From: Pseudomonas sp. GD04019
GTDB lineage: Bacteria; Pseudomonadota; Gammaproteobacteria; Pseudomonadales; Pseudomonadaceae
Direction: 5' to 3'
Assembly: GCF_029837695.1 (NCBI RefSeq)
Contig: NZ_JAOEEA010000007.1
Location: forward strand, 1-64,000
Length of the DNA stretch: 64,000 nt
The notes beneath the pieces are model-generated. The model saw only the letters and a program-made list of their open reading frames with translations, was not told the origin of the DNA and searched no databases. Both the position numbers and the translations under genes were made by a program. Shown piece by piece: positions 18,544 to 28,316 of this stretch. The stretch's first letter is position 1. The number at the start of each line of letters is the position of its first letter.

Positions 18544-19536
18544 TTACTGGGCCGAGGCCAGCACGAGCGCGCCGGTCACCAGCAGGTTGATCAGAGTCAG
18601 CGGCAGGCAGAACTTCCAGCTGAACGCCATGACCTGGTCATACCGCGGGCGCGGAATCGACGCGCGCAGCAGGATGAAGATCATGATGAAGAAGCAGGTC
18701 TTGGCCGCGAACCAGATGAACGGGATCTGCGGCAGGATGCCGAACGGGCCGTGCCAGCCGCCGAAGAACAGGGTCACCAGCAGCGCCGAGATGGTCACGA
18801 TGCCGATGTACTCGCCGACGAAGAACATGCCCCATTTCATGCCGGCATATTCGATGTGGTAACCGTCGGCCAGCTCCTGCTCCGCTTCCGGCTGGTCGAA
18901 CGGGTGACGGTGAGTCACGGCGACGCCGGCGATGAAGAAGGTACAGAAGCCGAAGAACTGCGGAATGATGAACCACAGGTTTTCGGCCTGGTAGTCGACG
19001 ATGTCGCGCATGTTGAACGAGCCGACCTGGGCGACGATGCCCATCAGCGCCAGGGCCAGAAACACCTCGTAGGAGATGGTCTGGGCCGAGGCACGCAGGC
19101 TGCCGAGCAGGGCGAACTTGTTGTTGCTCGACCAGCCGGCGAACAGCACGGCGTACACCGACAGACCGGCCATGGCGAAGAAGAACAGGATACCGATGTT
19201 CAGGTCCGCCACGCCCCAGGTCGGGGTGACCGGGATGATGGCGAAGGCCATCAGCATGGCGGCGAAGGCGATCATCGGCGCGATCATGAAGATGAACTTG
19301 TCGGCGAACGGCGGCGTCCAGTCTTCCTTGAAGAACATCTTCAGCATGTCCGCCGCGATCTGGAACATGCCGAACGGGCCGACGCGGTTCGGACCGTAGC
19401 GGTCCTGCCACCAGCCCAGCAGACGGCGCTCGATGAAGCTGAGCAGCGCGCCGCAGACCACCACCACCAGCAGGATGACGATGGCCTTGAGAACGGCAAT
19501 GAAGACGTCTAGCAGTTCGGGCGTCAGCCAGTTCAT
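18544..19536 (-). CDS. nuoH: NADH-quinone oxidoreductase subunit H
   Basis: A 330-residue membrane subunit of complex I with eight transmembrane helices, which forms much of the quinone-binding channel at the junction of the two arms. Signatures include the [22 protein letters not shown] loop after TM1, the acidic funnel loop with [17 protein letters not shown], and the C-terminal [18 protein letters not shown]. The length is normal. It overlaps the nuoG stop by four bases. Confidence 0.97.
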   Translation of the reverse strand: MNWLTPELLDVFIAVLKAIVILLVVVVCGALLSFIERRLLGWWQDRYGPNRVGPFGMFQIAADMLKMFFKEDWTPPFADKFIFMIAPMIAFAAMLMAFAIIPVTPTWGVADLNIGILFFFAMAGLSVYAVLFAGWSSNNKFALLGSLRASAQTISYEVFLALALMGIVAQVGSFNMRDIVDYQAENLWFIIPQFFGFCTFFIAGVAVTHRHPFDQPEAEQELADGYHIEYAGMKWGMFFVGEYIGIVTISALLVTLFFGGWHGPFGILPQIPFIWFAAKTCFFIMIFILLRASIPRPRYDQVMAFSWKFCLPLTLINLLVTGALVLASAQ

Positions 19537-22256
19537 TGCGCGGCCTCCTGCAGTCCGGTTGCAGTGGCACCGGCGATGGCTGCCGGGATGCCGGCGAAGC
19601 CGGCTGGCAGACCGACCAGGCCCAGGGCCAGGTCTTCGCTGACTTTCACCGGCAGGCGCAGGGCCTGGCCGGCGACGGTCAGGCTGAGCAGCGCGCCGTC
19701 GTTGACGCCCAGACGATCGGCCTCGGCCTTGGCCAGGGCGACGTAGGCGGGCTGGATGCGCTCCTGCACGGGAGCGGCGCGGGAGGAGTTCTCCTCGCTG
19801 CCGAACAGGTGGTGGAACGGCACGACCTGCCAGGTGCCCTGGGCCGGGGCGAAGGCGCCCGGCACAGCGAACCAGGCCAGGGTCTTGCCTTGGGACTCGA
19901 TCAGGCGCACGCCCGGATCACCGGCGCGCAGATGGCCACCGACTTCGTCCTGGAACTTGTTCCAGGCCTGCGGCGAGTTCCAGCCCGGCGACCAGGCGAA
20001 CGGAATCTGCTGACGGTCTTCCTTGCTGCCCGAATAGCCTTCCATGGAGAAGGCGAAGGCGGAGTCCTGGTCCTGCGGCTGACGCGGCTCGTGCACGCTG
20101 ATGTTGGCGCGCATGGCGGTACGGCCGCTGTAACGCAGCGGCTCACGCGCAAGCTTCATACCCTTGATGCGGAACGAGGCGCTCGGCGCGGCGTCCGTGA
20201 TCGCGGCCAGTACGGAGCTGCTGGCGGCGACGGCGGCAGTGACCTGGTCCAGCTGGGTCCAGTCCACGGCCTTGCCCTGCAGGGTGCTGTGCAGCGCGTG
20301 CATCCAGCGCCAGCCTTCGCGGACGAGGATGTTGCTGTCGTAGTAGCTCGGCTCGAACACCTGGAAGAAGCGCTGGGCGCGGCCTTCCTGGCTGACCAGG
20401 GTGCCGTCGCCTTCGGCGAAGCTGGCGGCGGAGAGCACCAGGTTGGCCTTGGCGGTGGTGGCGGTCTGCTGGTGGTCGGCGACGATCACAGCCTTGGCGG
20501 CGGCGAGGGCAGCATCGACCTTGGCGGCGTCGGCGCGGCGGTACAGGTCGTTCTCCAGCACCACCACGGCGTCGGCCTGGCCAGAGGTCAGGGCCTCAAG
20601 CGCGGCGTCTACCGATTTCCCGCCGAACTCTTCACCCAGAAGCAGCGCCAGGCCCATGCTGTTGGCTTCCGGCACCACCAGGCTGATGGAGGCGTTCTTC
20701 TCGCGGTTCTTCAGGGCCTGGGCGATGTTCGCCGCGGCCTCGATGATGCTCTTCTCGCCCAGCGAGGCGCCACTGACGATCAGCGGGCGCTTGCCGGCCA
20801 GCAGGGCGTCGGCGATCAGTTGCACCAGTTCGGCAGCCTCGTCGTCCAGGCCGTTTACGGCCGGGGCGCTCGGGTCGATGGCGTGGGCCACGGCGAAGCC
20901 GATACGCGCGAGGTCAGCTGGAGCGGCATGCACGCAGGCTTCGGCGACGTCGTCCAGGCGGGTGGCGTCGACGCTGGCGATGAACAGCGGATGCAGGGCG
21001 TCCTGGGCCACGTTCTGCACGGCGGCCATGTGCCAGTCCTGGATCTTCATCGAGGCGGCGATTTCGGTGGCCTTGCCCTTGACCGACTGGCGCAGGGCCA
21101 GGGCGACGCGCGCGGCGGTCTGGGTCAGGTCTTCACCGAGGACGAATACGGCGTCGTGGTCTTCGATCTCGCGCAGCGACGGAATCGGCAGCGGGCCGTT
21201 CTGCAGCACATCGCGGATCAGGTGGATGTTTTCCAGCTCGACGGCGCCAATGCCGCTGTAGAAGTTGGCTTCGCCGACCAGTTCGCGTAGGGCGTAGTTG
21301 CCTTCGAGGCTGGCGCGCGGCGAACCGATGCCGATCACGCGCTTGCCCTTGAGCAGCTCGGCGGCCTTGTCCAGCGCGGCGTCGATGCCGAGCTTCTGGC
21401 TGCCCAGCTGCGGCTGGCGCGGACGGTCTTCGCGGTTGGTGTAGCCGTAGCCGAAGCGGCCGCGGTCACACAGGAAATAGTGGTTCACCGAGCCGTTGAA
21501 GCGGTTCTCGATGCGGCGGATCTCGCCGTAGCGCTCGCCGGGGCTGATGTTGCAGCCGCTGGAGCAGCCATGGCAGATGCTCGGGGCGAACTGCATGTCC
21601 CACTTGCGGTTGTAGCGCTCGGAGTGGGTCTTGTCGGTGAATACGCCAGTTGGGCAGACCTCGGTGAGGTTGCCGGAGAACTCGCTTTCCAGCACGCCGT
21701 CTTCGACACGGCCGAAGTACACGTTGTCGTGTGCGCCGTACACGCCCAGGTCGGTGCCGCCGGCGTAGTCCTTGTAGTAGCGCACGCAGCGGTAGCAGGC
21801 GATGCAGCGGTTCATCTCGTGGGAGATGAACGGGCCGAGCTGCTGGTTCTGGTGGGTGCGCTTGGTGAAGCGGTACCGGCGCTGGTTGTGGCCGGTCATC
21901 ACCGTCATGTCCTGCAGGTGGCAGTGACCGCCTTCCTCGCACACCGGGCAGTCGTGCGGGTGGTTGGTCATCAGCCACTCGACGACGCTGGCGCGGAACG
22001 CCTTGGACTCTTCGTCGTCGATGCTGATCCAGGTGTTGTCGGTCGCCGGCGTCATGCAGGACATGACGATGCGGCCGCGCTTGTCGTTTTCATCGGTGTA
22101 CTGCTTCACCGCGCACTGGCGGCAGGCGCCGACGCTACCGAGCGCCGGGTGCCAGCAGAAGTAGGGGATGTCGAGCCCGAGAGACAGACAGGCCTGCAGC
22201 AGGTTGTCCGCCCCATCGACTTCGAAATCTTTGCCGTCTACGTGGATAGTGGCCAT
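19533..22256 (-). CDS. nuoG: NADH-quinone oxidoreductase subunit G
   Basis: A 907-residue iron-sulfur subunit of the complex I hydrophilic arm. The N-terminal ferredoxin domain binds a 2Fe-2S cluster ([18 protein letters not shown]), followed by [16 protein letters not shown] for N5, which includes a His ligand, then CIACYRCVR and CPTG for N4. CHGCSSGCN marks the extra N7 cluster of the long form. The rest is a molybdopterin-oxidoreductase-like fold that has lost its cofactor. It is separated from nuoF by 153 bases holding an inverted repeat pair, the widest gap in the operon. Confidence 0.97.
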   Translation of the reverse strand: MATIHVDGKDFEVDGADNLLQACLSLGLDIPYFCWHPALGSVGACRQCAVKQYTDENDKRGRIVMSCMTPATDNTWISIDDEESKAFRASVVEWLMTNHPHDCPVCEEGGHCHLQDMTVMTGHNQRRYRFTKRTHQNQQLGPFISHEMNRCIACYRCVRYYKDYAGGTDLGVYGAHDNVYFGRVEDGVLESEFSGNLTEVCPTGVFTDKTHSERYNRKWDMQFAPSICHGCSSGCNISPGERYGEIRRIENRFNGSVNHYFLCDRGRFGYGYTNREDRPRQPQLGSQKLGIDAALDKAAELLKGKRVIGIGSPRASLEGNYALRELVGEANFYSGIGAVELENIHLIRDVLQNGPLPIPSLREIEDHDAVFVLGEDLTQTAARVALALRQSVKGKATEIAASMKIQDWHMAAVQNVAQDALHPLFIASVDATRLDDVAEACVHAAPADLARIGFAVAHAIDPSAPAVNGLDDEAAELVQLIADALLAGKRPLIVSGASLGEKSIIEAAANIAQALKNREKNASISLVVPEANSMGLALLLGEEFGGKSVDAALEALTSGQADAVVVLENDLYRRADAAKVDAALAAAKAVIVADHQQTATTAKANLVLSAASFAEGDGTLVSQEGRAQRFFQVFEPSYYDSNILVREGWRWMHALHSTLQGKAVDWTQLDQVTAAVAASSSVLAAITDAAPSASFRIKGMKLAREPLRYSGRTAMRANISVHEPRQPQDQDSAFAFSMEGYSGSKEDRQQIPFAWSPGWNSPQAWNKFQDEVGGHLRAGDPGVRLIESQGKTLAWFAVPGAFAPAQGTWQVVPFHHLFGSEENSSRAAPVQERIQPAYVALAKAEADRLGVNDGALLSLTVAGQALRLPVKVSEDLALGLVGLPAGFAGIPAAIAGATATGLQEAAQ

Positions 22257-22312
22257 GGTTCAGGTTTCTTCTTTACCCGCCGAAGCAGGCTTGGCTAATG
22301 GAAAGCTTTTCT

Positions 22313-22402
22313 CCCCTCTCCCCTTGGGAGAGGGGCGGGGGGGAGGGGCAATGGCGCATGGCCAACTTCCCTCACCCCAGCCCTCTCCCAGAGGGATAGG
22401 GG
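22313..22402. repeat. Inverted pair of repetitive palindromes between nuoF and nuoG
   Basis: Two related units of about 38 bases lie head to head around a short spacer. The left unit (about 22311-22349) has the hairpin CCCCTCTCC/GGAGAGGGG followed by a G-rich arm. The right unit (about 22367-22402), read on the other strand, has the same order: CCCCCTATCCCTCTGGGAGA, then a GGGGTGAGGG arm. Such CCCTCTCCC...GGGAGAGGG elements are dispersed repeats of pseudomonads and relatives. No open frame crosses them. Confidence 0.75.
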
Positions 22403-22409
22403 GCATTCT

Positions 22410-23777
22410 TTATATGCTCACGGCTTCAGCTCGGCCGGCCGGAGCGGTCGAGCTGGATACGCCAGCCTCGAACTCCGGACGGAAATACTTGATCGCACTA
22501 CCCAGCGGTTCGACGGCGCCCGGTGCATGGGCGCAGAAGGTCTTGCCGGGGCCAAGGAAGTTGACCAGGCCGAGCAGGGTGTCGATGTCCTGCTGGGTGC
22601 CTTGTTTGCGTTCCAGGGCGCGGAGAATCTTCACGCTCCACGGCAGGCCGTCGCGGCACGGGGTACACCAGCCGCAGGATTCGCGGGCGAAGAACTCTTC
22701 CATGTTGCGCAGCAGCGAGACCATGTTGACCGAGTCGTCTACGGCCAGAGCCAGACCGGTACCCATACGGGTGCCGACCTTGGCGATGCCGCCAGCGAAC
22801 ATGGCTGCGTCGAGGTGCTCGGGCAACAGGAAGCCGGTGCCGGCGCCGCCGGGCTGCCAGCACTTGAGCTTGTAGCCGTCACGCATGCCGCCGGCGTAGT
22901 CCTCGAACAGCTCGCGAGCCGGGATGCCGAACGGCAGTTCCCACAGGCCGGGGTTCTTCACCTTGCCGGAGAAGCCCATCAGCTTGGTGCCCATGTCTTC
23001 GCTGCCCGGACGGGCCAGGGTCTTGTACCAGTCGACGCCGTTGGCGACGATCGCCGGCACGTTGCACAGGGTCTCGACGTTGTTCACACAGGTCGGCTTG
23101 CCCCACACGCCGACAGCGGCGGGGAAGGGCGGCTTGGAGCGCGGGTTGGCGCGGCGGCCTTCTAGGGAGTTGATCAGCGCGGTTTCTTCACCGCAGATGT
23201 AGCGACCGGCGCCGGTGTGGACGAACAGCTCGAAGTCGAAGCCGCTGCCGAGGATGTTCTTGCCCAGCAGGCCGGCGGCCTTGGCTTCATCGATGGCGCG
23301 GTTCAGGTTGGCGGCCGCGTCGACGTACTCGCCGCGCAGGAAGATGTAGCCGCGGTAGGCCTTGAGTGCACGCGCGGAGATCAGCATGCCTTCCACCAGC
23401 AGGTGCGGCAGCTGCTCCATGAGCATGCGGTCCTTCCAGGTGTTCGGCTCCATTTCGTCCGCGTTGCACAGCAGGTAGCGGATGTTCATGGATTCGTCGG
23501 CCGGCATCAGGCCCCACTTCACACCGGTGGGGAAGCCCGCACCGCCGCGGCCCTTGAGGCCGGAATCCTTGACCGTCTGCACGATGTCGGCCTGAGCCAT
23601 TTCGCTCAGGGCCTTGCGCGCGGCGGCGTAGCCGTTCTTTGCCTGGTATTCCTCCAGCCATACCGGCTGGGCGTCGTCACGCAGGCGCCAGGTCAGCGGA
23701 TGGGTTTCCTCGGTGCGGGCGATGCTGTTGATCGGGCCGATGGAGGTGAGAGTCTTCATAGCGGCGCGCCCAGTCAT
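22410..23777 (-). CDS. nuoF: NADH-quinone oxidoreductase subunit F
   Basis: A 455-residue NADH- and FMN-binding subunit of complex I, the entry point for electrons. The [14 protein letters not shown] loop binds FMN and NADH, and [11 protein letters not shown] with a later cysteine in KTFCAHAP ligates the N3 4Fe-4S cluster. The ATG at 23777 overlaps the nuoE stop (ATGA), which favours coupled initiation there. An internal ATG six codons on (MKTLTS) is an alternative that aligns better with shorter homologs. Confidence 0.96.
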   Translation of the reverse strand: MTGRAAMKTLTSIGPINSIARTEETHPLTWRLRDDAQPVWLEEYQAKNGYAAARKALSEMAQADIVQTVKDSGLKGRGGAGFPTGVKWGLMPADESMNIRYLLCNADEMEPNTWKDRMLMEQLPHLLVEGMLISARALKAYRGYIFLRGEYVDAAANLNRAIDEAKAAGLLGKNILGSGFDFELFVHTGAGRYICGEETALINSLEGRRANPRSKPPFPAAVGVWGKPTCVNNVETLCNVPAIVANGVDWYKTLARPGSEDMGTKLMGFSGKVKNPGLWELPFGIPARELFEDYAGGMRDGYKLKCWQPGGAGTGFLLPEHLDAAMFAGGIAKVGTRMGTGLALAVDDSVNMVSLLRNMEEFFARESCGWCTPCRDGLPWSVKILRALERKQGTQQDIDTLLGLVNFLGPGKTFCAHAPGAVEPLGSAIKYFRPEFEAGVSSSTAPAGRAEAVSI

Positions 23778-24286
23778 TGATAAGACTCCAGCAGCTCGGC
23801 GACGGAGTCGCCGTTGAGGTTGCCGTAGGTATCGTCGTCGATCATCACCGCCGGAGCCTTGTCGCAGTTACCCAGGCAGCACACCGGCAGCAGGGTGAAG
23901 CGGCCGTCGGCGGTGGTCTGGCCGGGGATGATGCCGAGCTTGTCCTTGAGGCTGCCGAGCAGGTTCTCGTGGCCGCCGATGAAGCAGGTCATGCTGTCGC
24001 ACACGCGGATCACGTGGCGGCCGACCGGCACGCGGAAGATCTGGCTGTAGAAGGTGGCCACGCCCTCGACGTCGCTGGCAGGAATGCCGAGGATGTCGGC
24101 GATGGCGTAGATGGCGCCGTCCGGCACCCAGCCACGCTGCTTCTGCACGATCTTCAGGGCTTCGATGGACGCCGCGCGCGGGTCCTCGTAGTGGTGCATT
24201 TCGTGTTCGATGGCGTCGTGCTCGGCCTGGCTGAGCTCGAAGCGGTCGGTTTGGATCATATTCTGAGAATCTGCTGCTTGGCTCAT
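23774..24286 (-). CDS. nuoE: NADH-quinone oxidoreductase subunit E
   Basis: A 170-residue thioredoxin-like subunit of complex I that carries the off-pathway 2Fe-2S cluster N1a next to the FMN of NuoF. The four cluster cysteines are seen in [10 protein letters not shown] and [10 protein letters not shown] (the relevant Cys-x4-Cys and later Cys-x3-Cys). The helical N-terminal domain with [17 protein letters not shown] is typical. It starts two bases after the nuoCD stop and overlaps nuoF by four bases. Confidence 0.96.
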   Translation of the reverse strand: MSQAADSQNMIQTDRFELSQAEHDAIEHEMHHYEDPRAASIEALKIVQKQRGWVPDGAIYAIADILGIPASDVEGVATFYSQIFRVPVGRHVIRVCDSMTCFIGGHENLLGSLKDKLGIIPGQTTADGRFTLLPVCCLGNCDKAPAVMIDDDTYGNLNGDSVAELLESYQ

Positions 24287-24288
24287 GG

Positions 24289-26067
24289 TTAGCGGTCCAC
24301 GTCGGCCATAACGAAGTCGATGCTACCCAGGTAGGCGATCAGGTCCGCGATCATGCTGCCGCGGATCACCGAGGGGATCTGCTGCAGGTGGGCGAAGCTG
24401 GGCGTCCGGATGCGCGTGCGGTAGCTCATGGTGCTGCCGTCGCTCGTCAGGTAATAGCTGTTGATGCCCTTGGTCGCCTCGATCATCTGGAAGCTCTCGT
24501 TGGCCGGCATGACCGGGCCCCAGGAGACTTGCAGGAAGTGGGTGATCAGGGTCTCGATGTGCTGCAGGGTGCGCTCTTTCGGCGGTGGCGTGGTCAGCGG
24601 ATGGTCCGCCTTGTACGGGCCTTCGGGCATGTTGCGCAGGCACTGGTCGATGATGCGGATGCTCTGGCGCATCTCCTCGACACGGACCATGCAGCGGTCG
24701 TAGGCGTCACCGTTGTGGGCCAGCGGTACCTCGAACTCGAAGTTCTCGTAGCCGGAGTACGGGCGCGCCTTGCGCAGGTCGAAGTCTAGGCCGGTGGAAC
24801 GCAGGCCGGCGCCGGTGACGCCCCATTCCAGCGCTTCCTTGGTGTTGTATTGGGCCACGCCCTTGGTACGGCCGATCAGGATGCTGTTCTTCAGGGCAGC
24901 CTTGGTGTACTCGTCGAGGCGCTTGGGCAGCCAGTCGACGAATTCCTTGACCAGCTTGTCCCAGCCGCGTGGCAGGTCGTGGGCGACGCCACCAATGCGG
25001 TACCAGGCCGGGTGCAGGCGGAAGCCGGTGATGGCCTCGATCACCTTGTAGGCGCGCTGGCGGTCGGTGAAGGTGTAGAACACCGGAGTCATGGCGCCGA
25101 CGTCTTGGATATAGGTACCCAGGAACAGCAGGTGGCTGGTGATGCGGAAGAACTCGGCGAGCATCACGCGGATGAAGTCGACGCGGTCCGGCACCTTGAT
25201 CCCGGCCAGCTTCTCGACCGAGAGGACGTAGGGCAGGTTGTTCATCACCCCGCCGAGGTAGTCGATACGGTCGGTGTAGGGGATGAAGCTGTGCCAGGAC
25301 TGGCGCTCGGCCATCTTCTCGGCACCACGGTGGTGGTAACCGATGTCCGGAACGCAGTCGATGATCTCTTCACCGTCCAGCTGCAGGATGATGCGGAACG
25401 CACCGTGCGCAGACGGGTGGTTCGGGCCGAGGTTGAGGAACATGTAGTCCTCGTGCTCGCCCTGGCGCTTCATGCCCCAGTCTTCCGGCTTGAAGCGCGC
25501 GGCTTCTTCTTCAAGCTGCTGCTTGGCCAGGGTCAGGCTGAAGGGATCGAATTCGGTGGCGCGCGCCGGGTAGTCCTTGCGCAGCGGGTGACCTTCCCAG
25601 GTCGGCGGCATCATGATGCGGGTCAGGTGCGGGTGGCCCTGGAAGGTGATGCCGTACAGATCCCAGACCTCACGCTCATACCAGTTGGCGTTGGGCCAGA
25701 TACCGGTGACGGTGGGGACGTTGAGATCGCCTTCCTTGAGGGCGACCTTGATCATGATGTCGCTGTTACGCTCGACCGACATCAGGTGGTAGAACACGGT
25801 GAAGTCGGCGCCCGGCAGGCCGCGGCGCTGGGTGCGCAGGCGCTCATCGACGGCGCTGAGATCATACAGCATGACGTAGGGGCGCGGCAGGTTGCGCAGG
25901 AAGGTCAGCACGTTGATCAGGCGATCACGGGCGACCCACAGCACCGGCATGCCGGTACGGGTGCTCTGGACGGTGAAGGTCTCGGCACCGAAACGGGAGT
26001 TCAGCTCGACCACCACGTCCTGGTCGTCGGCCTTATACGGTGGAACGGACAGAATGCTGTCAGTCAT
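24289..26067 (-). CDS. nuoCD: NADH-quinone oxidoreductase fused subunit C/D
   Basis: A 592-residue natural fusion of the 30 kDa NuoC domain (about 1-190, with [18 protein letters not shown]) and the 49 kDa NuoD domain (about 210-592). The NuoD part has [15 protein letters not shown], with the quinone-site histidine, and the closing [13 protein letters not shown]-like end, here [14 protein letters not shown]. The fusion is usual for gammaproteobacteria and is not a sequencing fault. It lines the quinone pocket with NuoB. Upstream nuoB ends 55 bases away. Confidence 0.97.
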   Translation of the reverse strand: MTDSILSVPPYKADDQDVVVELNSRFGAETFTVQSTRTGMPVLWVARDRLINVLTFLRNLPRPYVMLYDLSAVDERLRTQRRGLPGADFTVFYHLMSVERNSDIMIKVALKEGDLNVPTVTGIWPNANWYEREVWDLYGITFQGHPHLTRIMMPPTWEGHPLRKDYPARATEFDPFSLTLAKQQLEEEAARFKPEDWGMKRQGEHEDYMFLNLGPNHPSAHGAFRIILQLDGEEIIDCVPDIGYHHRGAEKMAERQSWHSFIPYTDRIDYLGGVMNNLPYVLSVEKLAGIKVPDRVDFIRVMLAEFFRITSHLLFLGTYIQDVGAMTPVFYTFTDRQRAYKVIEAITGFRLHPAWYRIGGVAHDLPRGWDKLVKEFVDWLPKRLDEYTKAALKNSILIGRTKGVAQYNTKEALEWGVTGAGLRSTGLDFDLRKARPYSGYENFEFEVPLAHNGDAYDRCMVRVEEMRQSIRIIDQCLRNMPEGPYKADHPLTTPPPKERTLQHIETLITHFLQVSWGPVMPANESFQMIEATKGINSYYLTSDGSTMSYRTRIRTPSFAHLQQIPSVIRGSMIADLIAYLGSIDFVMADVDR

Positions 26068-26122
26068 GTCTTTAGTCGCTATCGGCGGTGTTCGGCGTCA
26101 GTGAGCGGGCCAAGAGGCCGGC

Positions 26123-26800
26123 TCACACTTCGTCGGGGCTGCGCAGGTTGGTAACAGCGATACGCTGCTCGCGGCGCTGCTCCTTTTGCGACGGCATTTC
26201 GGCACGGTAGATGCCTTGATCGCCGACGACCCAGGAAAGCGGGCGGCGCTCCTGTCCGATGGATTCCTGCAGCAGCATCAGGCCTTGCAGGAATGCTTCG
26301 GGACGGGGCGGGCAGCCAGGAATGTAGACGTCCACGGGGAGGAACTTGTCGACCCCCTGGACCACCGAATAGATGTCGTACATGCCGCCGGAGTTGGCAC
26401 ACGAGCCCATGGAGATCACCCACTTGGGTTCCAGCATCTGCTCATAGAGGCGCTGAATGACCGGCGCCATCTTGATGAAGCAGGTGCCGGCGATGACCAT
26501 GAAGTCGGCCTGACGCGGGGACGCACGAATCACTTCCGCACCGAAGCGGGCGATATCGTGAGGCGCGGTGAAGGCCGTGGTCATTTCCACGTAGCAGCAG
26601 GACAGACCGAAGTTGTACGGCCACAGGGAGTTCTTGCGACCCCAGTTCACCGCACCGTTGAGAACATCTTCGAGCTTGCCCATGAAGATGTTCTTGTGGA
26701 CCTCATCCTCCAGCAGTGGATCGGCTACGGTCTCCCGCGAGCCGATCGGGTACTGCTCGTTGGGAGCATCCGGATCGATCCGTGTAAGTTTGTATTGCAT
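26123..26800 (-). CDS. nuoB: NADH-quinone oxidoreductase subunit B
   Basis: A 225-residue subunit carrying N2, the last 4Fe-4S cluster before quinone in complex I. Ligands are visible as the adjacent cysteines in GLSCCYVEM, then [10 protein letters not shown] and PGCPPRPE. The start is the ATG at 26800 (MQYKLTRID), eight bases after an AGG; a TTG two codons earlier is unlikely. The length is the same as I recall for P. aeruginosa NuoB. Confidence 0.97.
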   Translation of the reverse strand: MQYKLTRIDPDAPNEQYPIGSRETVADPLLEDEVHKNIFMGKLEDVLNGAVNWGRKNSLWPYNFGLSCCYVEMTTAFTAPHDIARFGAEVIRASPRQADFMVIAGTCFIKMAPVIQRLYEQMLEPKWVISMGSCANSGGMYDIYSVVQGVDKFLPVDVYIPGCPPRPEAFLQGLMLLQESIGQERRPLSWVVGDQGIYRAEMPSQKEQRREQRIAVTNLRSPDEV

Positions 26801-26810
26801 CGCCAAAGCC

Positions 26811-27224
26811 TCATTGTTTTAGCTTCGCCTGCCGATTACGACGGCCTTCGGGCGCCCAGTCGAGCGCGCCGATACGCCAAAGGTAGACAAGACCAGCCAA
26901 CAGAATTGCTATGAAAACTGTAGCCTCGATCAGGCCGGCCCAGCCGCTTTCGCGTACCGAGACTGCCCAAGCGAAGAGAAAGAGGGCTTCAACGTCGAAG
27001 ATCACGAAGAGCATCGCGACCAGATAGAACTTCGCTGATAGGCGCAGGCGCGCACTACCGACCGGCAGCATGCCCGACTCGAACGGATCGTTCTTGCTAC
27101 GTCCCCAGGCCTTGCTACCGAGCAGGCTGGACAGGCCGAGCATGAAGGCTATGAGTCCGAAGACTCCGAGCAGGAATACAGCAAAAGCCCAGTTATGGGA
27201 CATGGTCGTTACCGCATCAGGCAT
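26811..27224 (-). CDS. nuoA: NADH-quinone oxidoreductase subunit A
   Basis: A 137-residue membrane subunit of complex I with three transmembrane helices. The loop after TM1 holds [11 protein letters not shown], the conserved quinone-channel motif that in other species carries a reactive Cys; here the sequence is ESGMLPVG, as usual for pseudomonads. [24 protein letters not shown] is the TM2 signature with its paired acids. It is the first gene of the 13-gene operon, with AGGAG seven bases before the ATG. Confidence 0.96.
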   Translation of the reverse strand: MPDAVTTMSHNWAFAVFLLGVFGLIAFMLGLSSLLGSKAWGRSKNDPFESGMLPVGSARLRLSAKFYLVAMLFVIFDVEALFLFAWAVSVRESGWAGLIEATVFIAILLAGLVYLWRIGALDWAPEGRRNRQAKLKQ

Positions 27225-27562
27225 GCCGGGGCTCCTTGGGTAAAGGGGCGGCTTTTTAATAATGGTAGAGCAACCTGATGGTGGTTGCCCTGCAGAGTAG
27301 TGGGGGCAATTTTATGCGCGCATGGCGCGTTAAGTAAATTTTTCCGAATAAGAAAATGAACGGCCGTTCCGTTCCGTTTGTTCGTCTATTGGCGCCAGGC
27401 CCCGTATGGCGGGGCCTGCGCGAGGCTCTACGGCTTTGGTCTTATGGTATCTGACTATTCGGATGACGCTTTTTCGAAAGAGTCTGTCGGGAATTGTTTA
27501 CATCTACGGGCTTAATTGATGCGTGAGGGGAGCGCAGCGTTGTTATTTTGCCGGCAGAACTT
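27225..27562. promoter_or_regulatory. Divergence-free leader and promoter region of nuo
   Basis: This 338-base gap contains the nuoA ribosome site (AGGAG at 27232-27236 on the minus strand) and an AT-rich stretch at 27310-27360 that probably holds the nuo promoter. A hairpin at 27396-27418 has stem CAGGCCCCG/CGGGGCCTG and a TATGG loop but no U tract. I could not choose a -10/-35 pair with confidence. No open frame of note is present. Confidence 0.45.
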
Positions 27563-28177
27563 CTATTTTCGCTGGCTGATATAGCCTTGCGAGCTGCGCC
27601 GGCTGTCCACGGCGAAGATCAATGCGCCGCCGCGCAATGCGGCGACCACCTGGTCGCGATCGGCGTCGGCCAGCACCAGGCAGCCGTGGCTACGGCCGGC
27701 CACGCCGTGGCGCCGGACGAAATCCTCCTCCATGTAATCGCGAGCGTGCAACACGATGGCGCGTCGCTCGGCGTTGGCATTGCTGTCGCTCAGGCCCAGC
27801 AGGCGCATGGATAGACCATGACCGGGCTCTTCACTGACATACACGGTGCTGGTGCGAAATACGCCGAGCGAGCTGGCGTGGCTGCCTTCGGCGTCGGAGA
27901 AGGAGTCGGCGTAGCCATCATGGTCAGGATCGGAGCCGCGCCCGTGGGCTGCCCGATAACTGCTCACCAGGCGCAGGCTGTCGCGCTCGAACAGCAGGAA
28001 GCGCGGCTGACTGGAGTGGCGGGCGTAGTCGATCACGGCGAAGTGCTGGTGCCGGTCATCCTGCAGTTGTTCGAGGATGCCATTGGCCGTGGCAGCGGGG
28101 AGCAGGTGCTGCAGATCGCCGGCGATTGCGCCGGTGCAGCAGAGGGCGAGCAGGCAGGTTGCCAGAAGGTTGCGCAT
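27563..28177 (-). CDS. Exported L,D-transpeptidase-like protein (YkuD_2 type)
   Basis: A 204-residue protein with a signal peptide (about 1-20, ending GAIAG) and a murein L,D-transpeptidase catalytic domain of the YkuD_2 family. The motifs in order are AAHGRGSDPDHDG, SSLGVFRT, VLHARDY with His144, and GRSHGCLVL with catalytic Cys166 after His164. Such enzymes sit in the periplasm and act on peptidoglycan tetrapeptides, though this subfamily has no proven reaction to my knowledge. It is a single gene between nuoA and aceA. Confidence 0.85.
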   Translation of the reverse strand: MRNLLATCLLALCCTGAIAGDLQHLLPAATANGILEQLQDDRHQHFAVIDYARHSSQPRFLLFERDSLRLVSSYRAAHGRGSDPDHDGYADSFSDAEGSHASSLGVFRTSTVYVSEEPGHGLSMRLLGLSDSNANAERRAIVLHARDYMEEDFVRRHGVAGRSHGCLVLADADRDQVVAALRGGALIFAVDSRRSSQGYISQRK

Positions 28178-28244
28178 GGCCGCTTCCGTCAGTGGGGTGC
28201 GGTCTTGGTACGCCAGAGTGAGGGCTTATGACAAGGGCGAAAAC

Positions 28245-28278
28245 GACGAAGCCCCGGCATTGCTGCCGGGGCTTCGTC
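28245..28278 (-). terminator. Intrinsic terminator of aceA
   Basis: A 15-base-pair perfect stem (28245-28259 with 28264-28278, GACGAAGCCCCGGCA and its complement) with a four-base loop, followed on the minus strand by GTTTTC. It lies 38 bases past the aceA stop codon. Confidence 0.85.
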
Positions 28279-28316
28279 TGATAACACCTGCGGCTAGGCC
28301 GCAGAGCCGGTTCCTA

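Noticed and set aside
24289-26067. A possible sequencing frameshift joining nuoC and nuoD
   Set aside because: The fused C/D subunit is the normal state in gammaproteobacteria, and the linker is in frame with no broken motif.
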